DNA of 6,956 nucleotides, taken from the NCBI GenBank assembly GCA_021204605.1, contig JAJPZD010000138.1:1-6956 (forward strand), written 5' to 3'. The position numbers and the translations under genes are program-made. Shown piece after piece: positions 3,797 to 6,956 of the stretch. Origin of the DNA: Prevotella sp. GTDB lineage: Bacteria > Bacteroidota > Bacteroidia > Bacteroidales > Bacteroidaceae. The notes under the pieces were generated by a model. That model made no database searches and was not told where the DNA came from. It saw only the letters and a program-made list of their open reading frames with translations. Every line of letters starts with the position of its first letter. Position 1 is the first letter of the stretch.

Positions 3797-6790
3797 ATGA
3801 CTACGAGGACAGGAGCGATGAAAGAGTGGAGTACGTTTTATCTGAAAGACGTAACCTTCAAGAATCTGATGACAAAGCGAATATGCGACGTGCTGATAGT
3901 GGCGAATCCCTACGATGCGTTCATTTTGAACGATGACGGCAGGGTAGAGGAGAGAGTGTTCAATGAGTACGCCATGTTAGGGATGTTCTATCCACCGACG
4001 TTCACACAGGTGAGCACGTTGGAGGAGGCATATCAGAAGTTGCGGCATTATCATTATGATTTGATAATCTGTATGCCGGGCAATGCCGACAACGATGCCT
4101 TTGACATAGCGCGAGGAGTGAAGCAAGACTATCCCCATTTGCCCTGTGTAGTGCTTACGCCCTACTCACACGGTATCACCCGAAGGATGGAGAACGAAGA
4201 TTTAAGTTTGTTTGACTACGTATTCTGTTGGATGGGCGATGTGAACTTGATATTGTCGATTATCAAGTTGATAGAAGACAAGATGAACATGCGGAACGAC
4301 ATTTTGGAGGGAGGAGTACAGATGATACTGTTGGTAGAGGACAGCATACGTTTTTCGTCGTCGTTGTTACCTGCGTTATACTCGTTTATATTAAAGCAGA
4401 GCAACAACTTCGTGAAGGAGGCGTTGAATCCCCACAATGAGATGTTGCGGATGAGAGGGAGACCGAAGGTAGCATTTGCGCGAAATTATGAGGAGGCAAT
4501 AGAGCTGTATCACCAATATCATGACCACATACTTGGAGTGATCAGCGACTGCAGTTTCAGTCGTGGAGGCAAGCACAACCATGATGCGGGATATGATTTG
4601 CTTACAGAGATACGCGCCAATGATGAATACATACCGTTGATATTGCAGTCGAGCGAGTCGTCAAATTCAGAGCGAGCTGTAGAAAGCGGATTTCATTTTG
4701 TTGATAAGAACAGCAAGACGATGAGTTTGGATTTGCGTCAGGTTATGGAGGAGCATTTTGGCTTTGGCGATTTTATTTTCCGCGATCCGACGACCCATGC
4801 TGAGGTGGCACGAGTGCGAACGTTAAAGGAGTTGCAGGACAGCGTGTTTGATATACCATACGACTCTATGCTGTATCACGTAAGTCGGAATCACGTGAGT
4901 CGTTGGTTGTCGGCGCGGGCTATTTTTCCAGTGTCAGAGTTTTTGAAAAACGTAACATGGCACAAGTTGCCAGATGTTGACGAGCATCGTCGTATAATCT
5001 TCGAGGCGATAGTGGAATACCGCAGGATAAAGAACAGGGGAGTTGTGGCAGTGTTCGACAGGGCGAAGTTTGACAAATACGCCCATTTTGCGAGGATAGG
5101 CGAGGGTTCATTGGGAGGCAAGGGCAGAGGATTAGCTTTTTTAGACAACCTATTGAACACCCATGCGAACATATCGTCGAGGGAGGATGTGGATGTAACG
5201 ATACCCAAGACGGTGGTATTGTGCACCGACATATTCGACCGTTTCATGGAGGACAACAATCTGTATGAGATAGCGATGAGTCAGGCAGATGATGAAACGA
5301 TACTGAAGGCATTTCTGAAGGCCCAGTTGCCCGATTTTTTCATAGAAGATTTTCTGACTTTTTTTGATGCCATTGACACTCCGATAGCGATACGCTCGTC
5401 GAGTTTGTTGGAGGACTCGCACTACCAGCCATTTGCGGGAGTATATTCCACCTATATGATACCCAACATGCCCGACCGTCAGCAGACGTTGCATATGTTA
5501 GCAGCGGCGATAAAAGGCGTGTATGCCTCTGTGTTTTATTCCGCATCGAAGGCCTACATGATGGCGACGGGAAATCTCATAGACGAGGAGAAGATGGCAG
5601 TGGTGATGCAGGAGGTAGTGGGGCGTCAGCACGGCAATTACTATTATCCCAATGTGAGTGGAGTGTTGCGTTCATTGAATTACTATCCAATCAACGATGA
5701 GAGAGCTGAGGAGGGTGTTGTGGAGCTTGCATTCGGTTTGGGCAAGTATATCGTTGAGGGCGGATTAGCCTTGCGAGTCAGTCCGTATCATCCGAAGTCA
5801 GTTTTGCAGTTGTCGGACGTGGAGACGGCGTTGCGTCAGACTCAGACGATATATTACGCATTAGACACCCACACCCTTGATAAAGACTTCAGGACAGACG
5901 ATGGGTTCAATATCCGTCGTATGAAGGTCAAGCAGGCAGAGATAGAAGGAGCGTTGAAGCCGGTAGCATCGACGTATGACCCATACGACAATGTGATAAG
6001 AGATGGCATATACGAGGGTGGCAGGAAGTTGATTTCATTTGCTGGAGTATTGAAATACGAGCTTTTTCCGTTGCCGGAGCTGTTGCGCAACACGATGCGA
6101 ATGGCGACCGATGCGATGAAGCACAATGTAGAGATAGAGTTTGCCTGCAATGTCAATGACGACTATACAGGTGAGTTTTACCTGTTGCAGATACGTCCTA
6201 CGGCGGACAACAGTGCGATAGTAACACAGGACATTGACAGTTTGGATGAGGCGAGTTGTCTTGTGCGGACGGCCTCATCACTTGGCAACGGGACAATAGA
6301 GGGCATTACAGATGTGATATATGTAAAGACCGAGCCGACATTCAACGCCGCCAACAACCCTCGCATAGCGATGGAGATAGAGCAGTTGAACAGGAAGATG
6401 ACGGCGGACAACATACCATACATACTGTGTGGGCCGGGTCGTTGGGGGTCGAGCGATGCATGGCTTGGCATTCCTGTGAAATGGCCGCATATCAGTTCGG
6501 CGCGTGTGATAATCGAGTTGCGTTTGCCCAACTATCCTGTTGACCCATCGCAAGGCACACATTTCTTCCACAACCTGACATCATTCGGAGTAGGTTATCT
6601 CACTATCGACACTGCGGGAACGCATAGTGAGGAAAATAAGAAAAGCAGTCCGATATACAGGAAAGATATCCTTGATGCCCTGCCGGCAGTGTATGAGACG
6701 GAGCTGATCAGGCATGTAAGGTTTGAGAAGCCGTTGACGGTGTATATGGACGGGAAGAGGCAAAAAGCAGGGATTACGGTTCAGCTCTAA
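3797..6790 (+). CDS. Two-receiver / PPDK_N ATP-grasp fusion protein of unknown role
   Basis: This is a 997-residue protein of a kind often labelled PEP synthase or 'PEP/pyruvate-binding domain protein', but it is not a complete PEP synthase. Residues about 29-165 form a degenerate receiver-like domain. Residues about 174-326 form a receiver with the key residues in place: Glu181/Asp182 in LLVEDS, Asp251 in ISDCS, Ser285, and Lys304 in VDKNSK. A helical linker (328-421) leads to a PPDK_N-type ATP-grasp domain at about 435-802. Its conserved positions include Lys442 in GGKGRG, Arg533 in IRSSS, GLGKYIVEGG at 647-656, Glu781, and Gln798/Arg800 in LLQIRP. The C-terminal 819-997 contains GPGRWGSSD (879-887) and is not assigned to a known domain. 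No mobile domain with the TSH-type catalytic histidine and no PEP/pyruvate TIM barrel is present. No signal peptide or membrane segment is seen, so the protein is likely cytoplasmic. The start at 3797 has an A-rich upstream region; the ATG at 3818 (990 residues), with GAGGA 8 bases before it, is a real alternative. Function is unknown. I infer ATP-dependent phosphoryl transfer under receiver control. Confidence 0.85.
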   Translation: MTTRTGAMKEWSTFYLKDVTFKNLMTKRICDVLIVANPYDAFILNDDGRVEERVFNEYAMLGMFYPPTFTQVSTLEEAYQKLRHYHYDLIICMPGNADNDAFDIARGVKQDYPHLPCVVLTPYSHGITRRMENEDLSLFDYVFCWMGDVNLILSIIKLIEDKMNMRNDILEGGVQMILLVEDSIRFSSSLLPALYSFILKQSNNFVKEALNPHNEMLRMRGRPKVAFARNYEEAIELYHQYHDHILGVISDCSFSRGGKHNHDAGYDLLTEIRANDEYIPLILQSSESSNSERAVESGFHFVDKNSKTMSLDLRQVMEEHFGFGDFIFRDPTTHAEVARVRTLKELQDSVFDIPYDSMLYHVSRNHVSRWLSARAIFPVSEFLKNVTWHKLPDVDEHRRIIFEAIVEYRRIKNRGVVAVFDRAKFDKYAHFARIGEGSLGGKGRGLAFLDNLLNTHANISSREDVDVTIPKTVVLCTDIFDRFMEDNNLYEIAMSQADDETILKAFLKAQLPDFFIEDFLTFFDAIDTPIAIRSSSLLEDSHYQPFAGVYSTYMIPNMPDRQQTLHMLAAAIKGVYASVFYSASKAYMMATGNLIDEEKMAVVMQEVVGRQHGNYYYPNVSGVLRSLNYYPINDERAEEGVVELAFGLGKYIVEGGLALRVSPYHPKSVLQLSDVETALRQTQTIYYALDTHTLDKDFRTDDGFNIRRMKVKQAEIEGALKPVASTYDPYDNVIRDGIYEGGRKLISFAGVLKYELFPLPELLRNTMRMATDAMKHNVEIEFACNVNDDYTGEFYLLQIRPTADNSAIVTQDIDSLDEASCLVRTASSLGNGTIEGITDVIYVKTEPTFNAANNPRIAMEIEQLNRKMTADNIPYILCGPGRWGSSDAWLGIPVKWPHISSARVIIELRLPNYPVDPSQGTHFFHNLTSFGVGYLTIDTAGTHSEENKKSSPIYRKDILDALPAVYETELIRHVRFEKPLTVYMDGKRQKAGITVQL
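3881..4291 (+). other. Degenerate N-terminal receiver-like domain
   Basis: Residues about 29-165 keep the alternating beta/alpha pattern of a receiver: CDVLIVANPYD at the first strand, DLIICMPG (88-95) where the acceptor strand should be, CVVLTPYS at the fourth strand, and FDYVFCW at the fifth. The acidic pair after strand one is replaced by Asn-Pro, and the acceptor aspartate is missing, with Cys-Met-Pro directly after the DLII strand. It probably cannot be phosphorylated and may serve for dimerisation or partner binding. Confidence 0.6.
4316..4774 (+). other. Intact response-regulator receiver domain
   Basis: Residues about 174-326 carry all positions needed for aspartyl phosphorylation. 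These are the acidic pair Glu181/Asp182 in ILLVEDS, the acceptor Asp251 (GAC at 4547-4549) in GVISDCS followed by AGYDLL, the switch Ser285 in LILQSSES, and Lys304 in FVDKNSK. A stretch of about 40 residues between the first strand and NYEEAIELY is longer than in ordinary receivers. The kinase partner is not in the window. Confidence 0.8.
5099..6202 (+). other. PPDK_N-type ATP-grasp nucleotide-binding domain
   Basis: Residues about 435-802 follow the order of motifs of the PEP synthase / pyruvate phosphate dikinase nucleotide-binding domain: a glycine-rich GSLGGKGRGLAFL loop, IPKTVVL, AIRSSSLLEDSHYQPFAGVY, a VVMQEVVG strand, a SGV...GLGKYIVEGG segment, and IEFACN...LLQIRP. In the dikinases the equivalents of Lys442, Arg533, Glu781, Gln798 and Arg800 contact ATP. 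Their presence argues for active ATP binding and phosphoryl transfer. Confidence 0.85.
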
Positions 6791-6810
6791 ACCCAAAGCC
6801 CCCCCTCCGG

Positions 6811-6829
6811 CTCCCCCCAATAGGGGGAG
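6811..6829. repeat. G/C-rich hairpin after the receiver/ATP-grasp gene
   Basis: CTCCCCC (6811-6817) and GGGGGAG (6823-6829) form a perfect 7-bp stem with a 5-base loop, starting 21 bases after the stop codon. A C-tract plus CCTCCGGCT lies just upstream, and AGCC/GGCT (6797-6800, 6809-6812) could form a competing small stem. The hairpin is strong and well placed to protect or end the transcript, but no U-tract follows, so it is not a textbook intrinsic terminator. C-rich arms of this sort also occur as dispersed intergenic repeats in bacterial genomes, which is the other reading. Confidence 0.55.
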
Positions 6830-6880
6830 AGTCCTGACAGCTTGGCACCTTGCTTGAGACTTTGCTTATAATTCCTCTTG

Positions 6881-6935
6881 GAGTTAAGGGTTAAGAGTTA
6901 AGAGTTAAGAGTTAAGAGTTAAGAGTTAAGAGTTA
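6881..6935. repeat. Tandem array of the 7-base unit GAGTTAA, about 8 copies
   Basis: The array begins with GAGTTAA at 6881-6887, has one variant unit GGGTTAA at 6888-6894, then five perfect units at 6895-6929 and a last incomplete one (GAGTTA, 6930-6935). The near-perfect copies suggest recent slippage expansion. It lies 91 bases after the stop codon at 6790, in non-coding sequence. The rest of 6791-6956, apart from the hairpin, shows no gene. What lies to the right of the array is outside the window. Confidence 0.9.
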
Positions 6936-6956
6936 GATGCGGCAAGCCGAATGTAT

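Noticed and set aside
4891..5494. Minus-strand frames of 63-122 codons within the receiver/ATP-grasp gene
   Set aside because: They are antisense to the conserved ATP-grasp region, have compositionally odd translations and lack promoters; treated as shadows.
3797..6790. Annotation as phosphoenolpyruvate synthase (ppsA)
   Set aside because: Only the ATP-grasp part matches. The phospho-histidine domain and the PEP/pyruvate barrel are absent, and two receiver-type domains are present instead.
6841..6880. TTGCTT and TATAAT-like bases suggesting a sigma-70 promoter
   Set aside because: The spacing is only about 11 bases and the motif is not the type used by the other genes here; no TAnnTTTG element is present in the stretch.
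1..6956. CRISPR array, tRNA, rRNA or insertion sequence
   Set aside because: I found no spaced repeats of CRISPR size, no tRNA-like cloverleaf or rRNA segments, and no transposase frame or terminal inverted repeats. The only tandem array is the 7-base repeat near the right end.

Overview
The window most likely comes from a Bacteroidota genome, probably order Bacteroidales. Three things support this. All three genes are preceded by promoters of the Bacteroidetes primary-sigma type (-33 TTTG/TTG and -7 TAnnTTTG, 19-20 bases apart). None of the chosen starts depends on a clear Shine-Dalgarno site. The recognisable proteins (NADP-type glutamate dehydrogenase, an exported LacZ-type GH2 enzyme, and a two-receiver/ATP-grasp protein) resemble what I recall from gut Bacteroidales. 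The genus cannot be fixed from this sequence. Layout: 1-209 (minus strand) is the N-terminal part of gdhA, cut by the window edge. 210-418 is an intergenic stretch with the gdhA promoter, a 13-bp palindrome just downstream of the expected transcription start, and weak repeats. 419-3580 (minus) is a 1053-residue secreted GH2 beta-galactosidase with all expected catalytic residues. 3581-3796 is a divergent intergenic region with one promoter facing each way. 3797-6790 (plus) encodes a 997-residue protein with two N-terminal receiver-like domains, a PPDK_N/PEP-synthase-type ATP-grasp domain and an unassigned C-terminal region. It lacks the swivelling phospho-histidine domain and the PEP/pyruvate barrel of true PEP synthases. 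6791-6956 is non-coding and holds a G/C-rich hairpin and a tandem array of a 7-base unit. The genes do not form an obvious pathway. gdhA and the galactosidase gene lie on the same strand, but gdhA has its own promoter. The receiver/ATP-grasp gene is transcribed divergently from its own promoter. The main point of interest is that last protein: a phosphoryl-transfer ATP-binding module joined to a seemingly intact response-regulator receiver and a degenerate one, with no usual phosphate-carrying histidine domain. A second point is that the longest open frames of both big genes begin at TTG codons that are really promoter bases. The starts given here are therefore the downstream ATGs.
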